64,000 nucleotides of DNA from Veillonella sp. T11011-6 (GCF_002959755.1 NZ_PPCW01000004.1:248001-312000); one strand, 5' to 3'; positions 44,921-54,017 are shown, counted from the stretch's first letter. The notes: a model not told the origin generated them from the sequence alone. A program made the numbers and translations.

Positions 44921-44949
44921 ACTATATACCAATATTTTGGTAAAAGCAA
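44921..44949 (-). promoter_or_regulatory. aroD promoter with an inverted repeat in the spacer
   Basis: TTGCTT (44949-44944) and TATAGT (44926-44921) with a 17-base spacer on the minus strand. TACCAA and TTGGTA arms (44927-44942) fill the spacer, a typical repressor position. The gap further up to 45144 holds an AGCAATC/GATTGCT hairpin and two AAAACCGTAT repeats of unknown meaning. Confidence 0.45.
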
Positions 44950-45144
44950 TCAATCCGGCTATATTGGATTGCTATTCACAAAAACCGTATGAAAGCCAGT
45001 TATTATGCACTAAAACCGTATTCTTAGATTAACGATTAACATAATTTTTTGTTATATCCTATTTTCACGGTCTTATTAAAATTGGTCATATTATTCAATC
45101 CTGATGAGTATATCTAATCTATCTAAATAATCTGTCCAAACAAT

Positions 45145-45180
45145 AAAAACTCCACACATAATCGTGTGGAGCTTTCTTTT
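45145..45180 (-). terminator. Terminator of the MFS transporter gene
   Basis: CTCCACAC and GTGTGGAG pair over 8 bp around ATAATC; on the minus strand the stem is followed by TTTTTATTG. Confidence 0.8.
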
Positions 45181-45186
45181 ATGGTA

Positions 45187-46419
45187 TTATTCGTGCTTGG
45201 CAGATAGTTTTCTAGATTGGAATGCCATATATAACAATAACAGGCCTGTAATACTAAATACATAGGATATACCTATATAAGTGGATACAATACTGGCAAA
45301 TACAGGGCCAACCATAGACCCAAATTGTTGGGCTGTTGTTGTCATACCAAACATGCGACCTCTAAAGCTTGGATCTGTATTAAGTGTTACCGCTGCACTT
45401 AAGGATGGATTAATACCTACAATACATGACCCAATTAAGACTTGTAATACGCCAAACCACCAAATGCCTACTGGCAAACTTTGAAGTAGAAGGACGATGC
45501 CACTCCCCATCATGCAGTAGGATATGGTCTTAAAATAACCACGACGTTCGCCAAGACGAACCCATAGGTTAGTCGTTAAAGATCCTGCTAAGCCGCCGAT
45601 ACTAAGGATTGTACCAGAGATCATAGCCGCCCCTTCCATGGTACCTTGCATATCTCCTACATAAAGAGCCAAGATAGGTTGCAACATCATGATAGCACAT
45701 TGCATGAAGAAGAAAATCCAAAGTAATCGTACTAATACTGGCTGTTGTTGAACAGCTTTAAAGTCTTCACGTAAGGATGTAGATTTAGTAGGTTCAGCCG
45801 GCTGTTCCTTTCCATCAGCACCTTTAGCATGTAATTTTGGTTCTTTCACAAAGAACAATACGGCCAAAGTCGCAATAAATACAGCGATACCAGATACATA
45901 AAACACAGGGCGCATGCCTACCACACTTTCAACGGCGCCACCTAAAAATGGACCGATGACATTACCCAAGATAAGCCCCGTTTGGAAGATGCCTAAAGCC
46001 CTACCAACCTGTTTCTCATCAACACTGAGGGATACCATGGTCATCGCCGCTGGATAGAACCCATTGGCAAAACCAACGAGCGCACGCCCCATGAGTAGTT
46101 GATATTGGTCTGTAACTAAACCTATTAATACATAACAGATGGCAATGGCAAAGCCGGCGCGCAAAGCCATCCGTTTTTTACCTTTATTATCCGCAATCTT
46201 CCCCCATATAGGAGCCATAATGCCGGCGATGAGGAAGGTAATACCGAAAACGAGGCCTGACCAAAGAGCTACATCAGCCTTTGGCACACCTAACTCTAAA
46301 AGATAGATAGGCAAAAACGGAATGATCATGGTGTAACATACGGCCAATACCGTCATGGCAGCTGTAATAATCCATACATTGCGCATACCACCACGAGCAT
46401 CATATGCAGTTGTGCTCAT
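45187..46419 (-). CDS. Major facilitator superfamily transporter
   Basis: A 410-residue, 12-segment transporter with a cytoplasmic loop near residues 195-220. The MFS motif between segments 2 and 3 is GKIADNKGKKRMAL, and GFANGFYPAAMTMVS lies in segment 4. It resembles drug/multidrug antiporters of the TetA/MdtG type. The substrate is not known. GGGAGG precedes the ATG. Confidence 0.85.
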   Translation of the reverse strand: MSTTAYDARGGMRNVWIITAAMTVLAVCYTMIIPFLPIYLLELGVPKADVALWSGLVFGITFLIAGIMAPIWGKIADNKGKKRMALRAGFAIAICYVLIGLVTDQYQLLMGRALVGFANGFYPAAMTMVSLSVDEKQVGRALGIFQTGLILGNVIGPFLGGAVESVVGMRPVFYVSGIAVFIATLAVLFFVKEPKLHAKGADGKEQPAEPTKSTSLREDFKAVQQQPVLVRLLWIFFFMQCAIMMLQPILALYVGDMQGTMEGAAMISGTILSIGGLAGSLTTNLWVRLGERRGYFKTISYCMMGSGIVLLLQSLPVGIWWFGVLQVLIGSCIVGINPSLSAAVTLNTDPSFRGRMFGMTTTAQQFGSMVGPVFASIVSTYIGISYVFSITGLLLLYMAFQSRKLSAKHE

Positions 46420-46476
46420 TCGTTGCCTCCCTTCATATATAAAAGTATATATAGCAATATACTTTTACATTCTATA

Positions 46477-46508
46477 TAAATAAGAGCCGCATATAAAACG
46501 CGACTCTC
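46477..46508 (-). terminator. Weak terminator after the Rrf2 gene
   Basis: AGAGCCGC and GCGACTCT pair over 8 bp with one G-U, followed on the minus strand by TATTTATAT. It is less convincing than the other terminators here. Confidence 0.4.
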
Positions 46509-46512
46509 TCAT

Positions 46513-46932
46513 TTATTCCGTTGGAAATTTGTGATCCATTACATCCTGTAAGGATACGCGTTCCATAACGTGACGGAATTCATCTTGCAAATACTGCCAC
46601 AATGGAGCAGTCAAGCAATCATTAAACATAGGACATGGCTCAACATCATCTTCTAAACAAGATACGAGAGCAATGGAGTCCTCTGCAGCATATAAAATTT
46701 CATATACATTGTATTCAGCAGGCGATTTCACCAAGCGATATCCACCGTATTTACCACGGCCACTTTTAACGAGGCCAGCGGAGGATAAGCGAGATACAAT
46801 CCCCTCTAAGTATTTATCGGAAAATCCTTGGCGTTCAGCAATTTCACGAATTGGTACATTTTTTTCTACCCCGTGCTCTGCAATATCAGCCAATATCCGT
46901 AGAGCATAACGCCCTTTAGTAGATATTTTCAT
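46513..46932 (-). CDS. Rrf2-family transcriptional regulator
   Basis: A 139-residue winged-helix regulator starting MKISTKGRYALRILADIAEH. The recognition region is REIAERQGFSDKYLEGIVSRL. Three cysteines (SCLEDDVEPCPMFNDC, at about residues 91, 99 and 105) are spaced much like the iron-sulfur ligands of IscR. It may sense iron-sulfur status or cysteine supply (IscR- or CymR-like). No isc or cys genes are adjacent to settle its target. Confidence 0.83.
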   Translation of the reverse strand: MKISTKGRYALRILADIAEHGVEKNVPIREIAERQGFSDKYLEGIVSRLSSAGLVKSGRGKYGGYRLVKSPAEYNVYEILYAAEDSIALVSCLEDDVEPCPMFNDCLTAPLWQYLQDEFRHVMERVSLQDVMDHKFPTE

Positions 46933-47076
46933 AAGTTAACCTCTAAATCATTCATAATATATTTATAGTATATCACAAATTCATACAAAAAATGGTGGGA
47001 AATATGATACACTATACATATATCGAAATATTTTTATTTGGGTATTTTTTAATTTCATATAGGAGGATGTTATCTA

Positions 47077-48444
47077 ATGTTAGATAAACTATTTCAACTC
47101 AGTGAGCGTGGTACCACTGTTAAAACTGAAATTTTAGCAGGTATTACTACGTTTATCACGATGGCGTACATCCTATTCTTAGCGCCTAACATTCTTAGTC
47201 TTGCAGGGATGGATAAAGACGCAGTCCTCATCGCTACAGCCTTAGGTGGTGGCCTTGTAACGATTGCTATGGGTTTATTTGTAAACTATCCAATTGCCCT
47301 CGCTCCAGGGGTTGGCCTCTTAGCCTTTTACTCCTTTACCGTAGTTCTCGGTATGGGCGTAACATGGCAAACAGCTTTGGGTGCTGTATTTATCTCCGGT
47401 CTCGTATTCCTCGTATTAACACTTACGTCGATACGCCAAATGATCGTTGAAGGCATCCCAGCCTCTATGAAGGTTGCCATTACTGTTGGTATTGGCCTCT
47501 TCATCGCTATCATCGGCTTGAAATTATCCGGCTTGATGGCAATTTCTATTAGTTTGTCTCCAAACTCCTTAGGCCAAGTTGTGCAAACACATGGTAATTT
47601 AGTACCTCCAGCATCCGAAGCGCTCTTGACGCTCGGTAATTTGCACAGTGGCGAAACATTGTTGGCCCTATTCTCCCTCATCTTTACGGCTCTATTAATG
47701 GCTCGTAAAATTCAAGGTTCTCTCTTGATTGGTGTGGCAGTAACAACAATTCTTTCCTATGCTACTGGCCTCTCCACAATGCCTGAGAACTTCACTGTAT
47801 TGGCAGTGCCTGATTTCTCTAAAGCAGCATTCCTTCAATTAGATATTCCTAGTGCGCTCCACATGGGCTTAATCACGATTATCTTCTCCTTCACCTTCGT
47901 AGAATTGTTCGACTCCATGGGTACTTTGATTGGTACTGCTACAGAGGCGAAAATTGCAGATCCTAAATCTGGTAAATTCCCAGGTCTTGGTAAAGCCATG
48001 ACTGTCGATGCTATCGGCGTTAGTGCTGGTGCATTGCTCGGTACTTCTACGATTACTGCCTTTGTTGAAAGTGCAGCAGGTGTAGGTGCTGGTGGCCGTA
48101 CAGGCTTAACGGCTGTCACAACAGGCGTATTATTCTTAATCTGCTTGTTCTTGGCTCCAATCGTATCCTTGGTACCAAATGCAGCCACATCTCCTGTTCT
48201 TATCATTGTCGGTGCCCTCATGTTAGGTGCTATTCGCAATATCGACTTCGATGATTGGACAGAAGGCTTCCCTGCATTCCTCGTTATCGTTTTGATGCCG
48301 TTCACATACAGCATCGCTAATGGTATCTCTGCAGGTCTTATTGCATATCCTCTACTCAAAATCATTGCAGGCCGTGCAAAAGAAGTTAACTGGATTATGT
48401 ACGTATTGGCGGTACTCGTTATCATCCGCTACGTATTCTTCTAA
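47077..48444 (+). CDS. NCS2-family purine permease (AzgA type)
   Basis: A 455-residue permease with 12-14 membrane segments. EILAGITTFITMAYILFLAPNIL near residue 18, LAPGVGLLAFYSF and GTSTITAFVESAAGVGAGGRTGLTA are characteristic of the guanine/hypoxanthine (AzgA-like) branch. The exact purine is not certain. TAGGAGG precedes the ATG. No purine riboswitch was recognised in the 145-base leader region. Confidence 0.9.
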   Translation: MLDKLFQLSERGTTVKTEILAGITTFITMAYILFLAPNILSLAGMDKDAVLIATALGGGLVTIAMGLFVNYPIALAPGVGLLAFYSFTVVLGMGVTWQTALGAVFISGLVFLVLTLTSIRQMIVEGIPASMKVAITVGIGLFIAIIGLKLSGLMAISISLSPNSLGQVVQTHGNLVPPASEALLTLGNLHSGETLLALFSLIFTALLMARKIQGSLLIGVAVTTILSYATGLSTMPENFTVLAVPDFSKAAFLQLDIPSALHMGLITIIFSFTFVELFDSMGTLIGTATEAKIADPKSGKFPGLGKAMTVDAIGVSAGALLGTSTITAFVESAAGVGAGGRTGLTAVTTGVLFLICLFLAPIVSLVPNAATSPVLIIVGALMLGAIRNIDFDDWTEGFPAFLVIVLMPFTYSIANGISAGLIAYPLLKIIAGRAKEVNWIMYVLAVLVIIRYVFF

Positions 48445-48453
48445 TTAATACCT

Positions 48454-48508
48454 AAAAGAACCTATCTCTAAAGATATTAGTAAAATATCTAGGAGATAGG
48501 TTCTTTTT
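48454..48508 (+). terminator. Terminator of the purine permease gene
   Basis: AAAAGAACCTATCTC and GAGATAGGTTCTTTT form a 15-bp outer stem; AGATATT/AATATCT extend it inward. TTTT follows. Confidence 0.88.
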
Positions 48509-48600
48509 ATTATGTACTTTTTTATGTACAGTTTTATACTAAACACTAATACCGTATATCATCGGTAAATCATGCTCTAAAATCTTATTACAATTCAGTA

Positions 48601-49926
48601 CTAACGAATTGTTTTTACACCGATTAAATCTGTACGACTTGGATCGATATCCTTTAACGGAACTACATGATCTCTATAAAAGTCTGCTTCAGATGCTTTC
48701 ACAGGCACTTGGAAGAACAAGAAATACGCCATATTATCCTTGTACCACGTAACACTGCGTACTAAGCCCTTATCTATATCCCCTGTATAGTCAACATCAC
48801 CTAATGGCGTAGAGTCAGTCCACTGTACGTCATGGTACTCGGTTGGAATATATTCTTCTGGCCATACAGTATCCATAGAGTAACTCATGCGGAAGACCAT
48901 CGTATGAGTTACCCAACGGCCACTGCGCTCTTGATACTCTTGACCTTGCTTCCAATATACTGTTTCTAATACATCATTATCATAATAATGCGTAGCATAG
49001 TATGTATAGCCAAGAGGCAAGTAACTTGGTACAGATACGTCATAGGACATCTTATGAGATGCATCGATTACACCGCTAGGTAGACCAATAGTTTTGCTGG
49101 TAAGTATAGGCCACACAAAATTTGTATGTGTACGTAATGGCAGCCCAATCGATTCATAAGGAGGCCATTCAGGCTCGTCATTTTGTTTAACCTTTTTTGC
49201 ATCGTTTTCTTCAACATGTTGCTCATCATTGCGGACACCACGTAATCGAGTATCATCAGCGGCTACGTTAGTGAGCGGGCCTACAGAGTCTACAATTTTG
49301 TTGACATAGTTTTGGTTTCTTAAAGAAGCAAAGTAGAGCATATGCACTTTATTATCTTTTTCCCAGTAGGCGATTTGAATAGCATCTTTGCTAGGGCCTA
49401 AGATATGTACAGAGATTCCATTAGGCGTAGTAAATGTAACTGCATCCTTAGCATTGTAATTTGTCTTTTCTAATATAGGCTTTACTACTGTATCGATAGC
49501 CCAACCCATGCGATATACAATATCTGTATTAGAGAAGGTTAATTTCGGACCATATTCACCATCATGGCCTGTTTCTGTATAAACGATTTCTAATACATCA
49601 TGGTCCTTGGCCGTTACATCGCGTACTGCATAGTCTTTAGGCATATAAGACGGAACTTGTATAGGATAGCCAAATTCCTGCGCAACACTCTCTATATTAG
49701 GTTCGACTAAATCATTATCACCAACTTGATCATACCAGCGATAGCGATCAGCGAGTTTTTCATTATCATCGATAAGCTTTTTATTATCTACATCTCGTTC
49801 AACAGGAACAGTGTTCCCATTTTTATCTATTAACGGGTATGTAGCATTAACTGGCTGTACGCCAAAGGTGCTTACTGCCGTAGCCATAGCGGCACATAAC
49901 ACAGCAGATGTTAATATTTTCTTCAT
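48601..49926 (-). CDS. Secreted protein with two copies of a shared domain
   Basis: A 441-residue protein with a signal peptide (residues 1-28). Two copies of one domain, at about 55-205 and 285-441, are separated by an acidic linker (NDEQHVEENDAKK). Each copy starts with a VPSYxPxxY motif, continues with NDVLE/HDVLEIVY and VFRMSYSMDTV/VYRMGWAIDTV, and ends with a strand-rich part (NMAYFLFFQ). Two neighbouring genes encode single copies. The domain somewhat recalls DUF4367, but no firm family was assigned. It is probably periplasmic or surface-located. Confidence 0.7.
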   Translation of the reverse strand: MKKILTSAVLCAAMATAVSTFGVQPVNATYPLIDKNGNTVPVERDVDNKKLIDDNEKLADRYRWYDQVGDNDLVEPNIESVAQEFGYPIQVPSYMPKDYAVRDVTAKDHDVLEIVYTETGHDGEYGPKLTFSNTDIVYRMGWAIDTVVKPILEKTNYNAKDAVTFTTPNGISVHILGPSKDAIQIAYWEKDNKVHMLYFASLRNQNYVNKIVDSVGPLTNVAADDTRLRGVRNDEQHVEENDAKKVKQNDEPEWPPYESIGLPLRTHTNFVWPILTSKTIGLPSGVIDASHKMSYDVSVPSYLPLGYTYYATHYYDNDVLETVYWKQGQEYQERSGRWVTHTMVFRMSYSMDTVWPEEYIPTEYHDVQWTDSTPLGDVDYTGDIDKGLVRSVTWYKDNMAYFLFFQVPVKASEADFYRDHVVPLKDIDPSRTDLIGVKTIR

Positions 49927-49992
49927 ATTCTCTCCTCTTTGAGCGGTTACATACGTTACCGCTTTGTTCCAAATAATTTGCTACGTGAGCAT

Positions 49993-50658
49993 CTATATTT
50001 TCACAGGCTCCACATGCTCCTTATAGAATTCAGCATCAACTGCTTTCACAGATTCTAAGAACAATAAGGAGTACGCCATACCGTCCTTTGTCCACGTAAT
50101 GCTACGGATTAGTTGTGCTGCTGGATCACCGGTGTAAAAGACTTCACCAGATTCGCCTTGGTCAGACCATTCAAAATCCTTATACTCACCGGGAACATAC
50201 GGTACATCTTTTACATCGTTCACGGAATAGCCCATTCTATAAACGAAAATACTACCAGAGTTTCTCTTCCCAACTCGATATGTTTGGGAATTTTTTATAA
50301 AATATACAACCTCTAATACATCATTTTTTTCTTGACGTACTGTATAAATTTCATAGCCATAAGGGATATAACTAGGGGCCTTAACCTCATATGGAAGCTT
50401 CTTCGCTGCCTCTTTTAGGTTTCCCTTAAATGTATGAGCCTTTTGTGTATTCTCTATAGGCCAATCATGAAAGCGCCACTGTAAACCATCCATTCTAGGC
50501 TCGACATTTTTAAAATTATGTCCTAGCTTAAGTGTTTTAGTGGATACAGAATTATCTGCAGATATAGCAGTGTCTACAGTATCTGCTGTTACACTTCCTA
50601 CAGATAGTAACCCAACAGCTATAGTAGCTAAGATGGACTTATATATAGTTTTATTCAT
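49993..50658 (-). CDS. Secreted single-domain paralogue, C-terminally truncated
   Basis: A 221-residue secreted protein with a signal peptide (residues 1-25). The domain shares YxVxAPSYIPYGYxxYT, NDVLEVVY, YKDFEWSDQGESG and SITWTKDGMAYSL with the next gene. It stops at EPVKI, whereas the paralogue continues PVKTIDSSRYELLG. The downstream DNA still encodes a homologous RSKLFGTKR tail in another frame. Two single-base deletions explain the early stop. The lost part is only about 17 residues, so it may still work. Confidence 0.65.
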   Translation of the reverse strand: MNKTIYKSILATIAVGLLSVGSVTADTVDTAISADNSVSTKTLKLGHNFKNVEPRMDGLQWRFHDWPIENTQKAHTFKGNLKEAAKKLPYEVKAPSYIPYGYEIYTVRQEKNDVLEVVYFIKNSQTYRVGKRNSGSIFVYRMGYSVNDVKDVPYVPGEYKDFEWSDQGESGEVFYTGDPAAQLIRSITWTKDGMAYSLLFLESVKAVDAEFYKEHVEPVKI

Positions 50659-50763
50659 CTTCTTTCCTCGTTAAGCGATTACATATTTCACCGCTATTAC
50701 ACAATATATTGTTCTAGATACGGTGTGTATTACATACAGCTTGTATTACATCCCGTTTATCTC

Positions 50764-51510
50764 CTAAGGAATTATTCGTTCTTTTGTTTTAGTAAAAGTC
50801 TTCGTAATCGGATAGTTTCCTAATAGTTCATAACGTGAGCTATCTATAGTTTTAACAGGCACGATATGTTCCTTATAGAATTCTGCATCAGCTGCTTTCA
50901 CAGGTTCTAAGAAGAATAAGGAATATGCCATTCCACCTTCCGTCCACGTAATGCTACGAATCAATTGTTTTCCTGGATTACCTGTGTAATACACCTTGCC
51001 AGATTCACCTTGTTCAGACCATTCATAGTCCTTATACTCTGCAGGAATATACGCTGTATCTCTTACGGTATCCAATGAGTATCCCATTCGATAGGCCATA
51101 GCATTAGTAATGAATTTTCTCCCATCCTGATAGATAGGTGCATTTCTTTTGTAATATACAACCTCTAGTACATCATTTCGATCGTGACGCGCTGTATACA
51201 GCTGATATCCATAAGGTATATAACTAGGTACCTCAGCCTCATACGGTAATTTCTGAGTAGCCTCTACTACGCCCTTAAAGTTACGAGCACTGTCTTGAGT
51301 CATCAAAGGCCAACCTACTAATTGCGTTCTTGGTAGTTGAATAATTACAGAAGCATTAGCCATGTTTGGTGTAACATTTTTAGAATTAGATAGGGCCTCA
51401 GAATTATTAGTAGATACAGACTGATCAACAGTCTCTGCTGATACATAGCTTACAGATAATAGACCCGTTGCTATAACAGCTAAAATGGACTTATATATTG
51501 TTTTGCTCAT
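50764..51510 (-). CDS. Secreted single-domain paralogue, intact
   Basis: A 248-residue secreted protein, paralogue of the two genes downstream, with a signal peptide (SKTIYKSILAVIATGLLS). It carries the full domain ending KTIDSSRYELLGNYP. The three genes lie in tandem on one strand with 105- and 66-base gaps, so they probably arose by duplication. The function is unknown. Confidence 0.68.
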   Translation of the reverse strand: MSKTIYKSILAVIATGLLSVSYVSAETVDQSVSTNNSEALSNSKNVTPNMANASVIIQLPRTQLVGWPLMTQDSARNFKGVVEATQKLPYEAEVPSYIPYGYQLYTARHDRNDVLEVVYYKRNAPIYQDGRKFITNAMAYRMGYSLDTVRDTAYIPAEYKDYEWSEQGESGKVYYTGNPGKQLIRSITWTEGGMAYSLFFLEPVKAADAEFYKEHIVPVKTIDSSRYELLGNYPITKTFTKTKERIIP

Positions 51511-51612
51511 ACTCTCTCCTATTATAAAAATTTATAATATACTTCACACATATAATGATATATTTTCTTATTTATATCAGAATCAAGCCACCGATTCTGT
51601 TGCCCTAGCTAC

Positions 51613-51646
51613 TTCACAAAACTTTTATCTTTCCTTTTGTGAAAGT
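51613..51646. promoter_or_regulatory. Inverted repeat upstream of the secreted-protein cluster
   Basis: TTCACAAAA (51613-51621) and TTTTGTGAA (51635-51643) form a perfect 9-bp inverted repeat with a 13-base spacer. The right arm overlaps TTGTGAAAGT (51637-51646), the same 10-mer found near pdu genes. It lies about 100 bases upstream of the 50764-51510 gene. Confidence 0.35.
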
Positions 51647-51693
51647 ATAGTCATCAACTAATACTATCTCTAGGGCTTACGAGTTTGATATAT

Positions 51694-51743
51694 AAAAAAC
51701 ATCCTACTGAGCGCTATATCTTAAAAGAACTCAATAGGATGTT
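51694..51743 (-). terminator. Terminator of the PPOx-family gene
   Basis: AACATCCTACTGAG and CTCAATAGGATGTT pair over 14 positions with one mismatch. On the minus strand the stem is followed by TTTTTT. Confidence 0.8.
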
Positions 51744-51749
51744 GTATCA

Positions 51750-52262
51750 TTATTTAGTTAATGGAGGCATAATAATATCTTGTTCAAGTTGTCTTCGTCG
51801 TTTTGCAGTATAGTCCACCACTTTAATTTGAACTACGCCCACAGAGTTTACCATAGCTTCCCTAAAAGCAAATTCACGATTTGTTTGATGGTCCATCAAA
51901 ACTTGTAATCCATGAGTCTTTTCATCAATGCTCTCTAAATAAGTCGCCAATCCTCGTCCCATGACACTGGAATAAACTGAACTATATTTACAAGGAATAT
52001 CTCCACCTGAAACAAGAACCTCATCACTGCCATCAATTTCGATAAATACATGCGGATTTGCTTTAATCAAGTCAAACTTCTTACCCTCATGATGCCCATG
52101 TACATAGATATAAAGCACCTCATCTATAAATTCGTATCCAAAATGTAGGGGTACTACGTAAGGGTAATCACCATCCATCATACCTAGGTGAATGATACGA
52201 GTACTATTTAAAATACTTTTAATTTCATCTATATCTGTAACCTTACGATCTTGTCGTCTCAT
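51750..52262 (-). CDS. PPOx/Nim-like flavin-binding protein
   Basis: A 170-residue split-barrel protein of the pyridoxamine 5'-phosphate oxidase-like family. HLGMMDGDYPYVVPLHFGYE and YVHGHHEGKKFDLIKANPHV are the typical FMN-binding strands of the NimA/NimC-like branch. Some relatives reduce nitroimidazoles, but the physiological substrate is unknown, so a resistance role should not be assumed. Confidence 0.82.
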   Translation of the reverse strand: MRRQDRKVTDIDEIKSILNSTRIIHLGMMDGDYPYVVPLHFGYEFIDEVLYIYVHGHHEGKKFDLIKANPHVFIEIDGSDEVLVSGGDIPCKYSSVYSSVMGRGLATYLESIDEKTHGLQVLMDHQTNREFAFREAMVNSVGVVQIKVVDYTAKRRRQLEQDIIMPPLTK

Positions 52263-52417
52263 ATAGCCTCCACGAGTTTACGTATAAGATAATCTACGTA
52301 TCATTATAGCAAACTTTTTATACCTTGTATGATAGAATGCTTTTTGCATGAATAAGCACTCTTTTATTCGTATATTAATAATACTATTTCTAGTATATGT
52401 CTACTGTATAAATACAT

Positions 52418-52505
52418 TTGACTTTTTACAATAGATACTGTATTATAAGAAAATAGTTTTATAGATTCTATAGATTATAAAAGCTATGGTCATCCATGGC
52501 TTTTT
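52418..52505 (+). promoter_or_regulatory. Amino acid permease promoter with leader terminator
   Basis: TTGACT (52418-52423) and TATTAT (52441-52446) are 17 bases apart, a strong promoter. In the leader, AAAAGCTATGG and CCATGGCTTTT (52479-52504) form an 11-bp hairpin followed by T, 38 bases before the start codon. TATAG/CTATA segments just upstream could compete with it. This suggests transcription attenuation. No named riboswitch or leader peptide was recognised. Confidence 0.5.
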
Positions 52506-52542
52506 ATATTTGTAGATAGTTTGTAGAAAAGAGGTCTTTACT

Positions 52543-53985
52543 ATGTCTGATACGCATCAGTTAAAACGGGGCCTTAAGAACCGGCACGTACAGTTGCTCG
52601 CCATTGGCGGTGCCATCGGTACAGGCTTATTCTTAGGTTCCGGCCGCGCCATTCACTTGGCAGGTCCATCCATCATTTTTGCTTACCTAATTACAGGTAT
52701 TATATGCTTCTTTATCATGAGAGCATTAGGCGAATTATTATTGTCTAACTTGAACCACCACTCATTTATCGATTTCGTAGAAGAGTATTTAGGTGATCGA
52801 GCAGCCTTTATCACAGGATGGACATACTGGTTCTGTTGGCTTTCACTAGCCATGGCCGATTTAACAGCCGTAGGCCTCTATATGCAGTTCTGGATACCAT
52901 GGCTGCCTCAATGGATACCGGCCCTTGTCGTCTTGGTCGCATTGCTATTGATGAACCTAACAGCTGTAAAATACTTCGGTGAAATGGAGTTCTGGTTTGC
53001 CTTGATTAAGGTAATCGCCATTATTTCCCTCATCATCATCGGTATCATCATGATTGTTACAGGCTTTACTACAGATGCGGGCGTTGCCGCCTTTAGTAAT
53101 ATGTGGAATTATGGGGGCTGGTTCCCGAACGGAACGATGGGCTTTATCTTATCATTCCAAATGGTTGTTTTCGCTTTCACAGGTATCGAGCTCGTAGGTT
53201 TGACAGCTGGTGAAACAGAAGATCCTGAAAAGGTTATTCCTATGGCAATCAACAACATCCCATTACGCATTATTTTGTTCTATGTGGGCTCTTTGGCCAT
53301 CATCATGAGTATTTACCCTTGGACAGCCGTTAACCCTTCTGCTAGCCCATTTGTGGCTGTATTTACAGCAGTTGGTATTGCAGCCGCTGCAGGTATCGTA
53401 AACTTTGTAGTTCTTACATCTGCTGCCTCTGCTACAAACTCTGGTATCTTTAGTACAGGCCGTATGATTTATGCCCTCGCTAAACGCGGTCATGCACCAA
53501 GCTCTATGCGTCGCTTAACCCACAGTAGCGTACCATATCAAGCAACGATTTTCTCTGCTGCTGTACTATTGATTACGGTTGTACTCAACTATGTAATGCC
53601 AGAAGCAGTATTCGTTATGATTACTTCTATCTCTACATTCTGCTTCATCTTTATTTGGGCCATGATGGTTATTTGTCACCTCAAATATCGCAAGAAAAAT
53701 CCTGAATTAGCGGCACAATCTAAATTCAAAATGCCTCTATTCCCTGTGATGAACTATATCATCCTTGCATTCTTTGTCTTCATTCTAGGTATTCTTGCCT
53801 TAAACGAAGACACTCGAATTGCCCTCTTGTTCACACCGATTTGGTTCGTTATCCTCTGGGCCTTCTACTCCATGCTTAATACGGACGATGAAGATGCTCT
53901 TAGCGAAGAACTTATCGAAATGGCTGGTGTAAAAGAAATTTACAAAAAACCTAAAAAAGATGATTCTGACGATTACATCATCTAA
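52543..53985 (+). CDS. APC-family amino acid permease
   Basis: A 480-residue permease with 12 membrane segments. LKNRHVQLLAIGGAIGTGLFLGSG at the start is the amino acid permease (AAT family) signature, followed by GPSIIFAYLITG. It resembles enteric AroP/ProY/LysP/CycA-type carriers. The substrate is not settled. An acidic C-terminal tail follows the last segment. Confidence 0.88.
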   Translation: MSDTHQLKRGLKNRHVQLLAIGGAIGTGLFLGSGRAIHLAGPSIIFAYLITGIICFFIMRALGELLLSNLNHHSFIDFVEEYLGDRAAFITGWTYWFCWLSLAMADLTAVGLYMQFWIPWLPQWIPALVVLVALLLMNLTAVKYFGEMEFWFALIKVIAIISLIIIGIIMIVTGFTTDAGVAAFSNMWNYGGWFPNGTMGFILSFQMVVFAFTGIELVGLTAGETEDPEKVIPMAINNIPLRIILFYVGSLAIIMSIYPWTAVNPSASPFVAVFTAVGIAAAAGIVNFVVLTSAASATNSGIFSTGRMIYALAKRGHAPSSMRRLTHSSVPYQATIFSAAVLLITVVLNYVMPEAVFVMITSISTFCFIFIWAMMVICHLKYRKKNPELAAQSKFKMPLFPVMNYIILAFFVFILGILALNEDTRIALLFTPIWFVILWAFYSMLNTDDEDALSEELIEMAGVKEIYKKPKKDDSDDYII

Positions 53986-53988
53986 CAC

Positions 53989-54016
53989 AAAAGCCCGTGC
54001 ATAGCACGGGCTTTTT
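53989..54016. terminator. Bidirectional terminator after the permease gene
   Basis: AAAAGCCCGTGC and GCACGGGCTTTT pair over 12 bp with a three-base loop. It serves the permease and the converging secreted-protein gene. Confidence 0.9.
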
Positions 54017-54017
54017 A

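Noticed and set aside
46933-47076. Possible purine riboswitch before the NCS2 permease
   Set aside because: The conserved loop sequences of the purine aptamer are absent.
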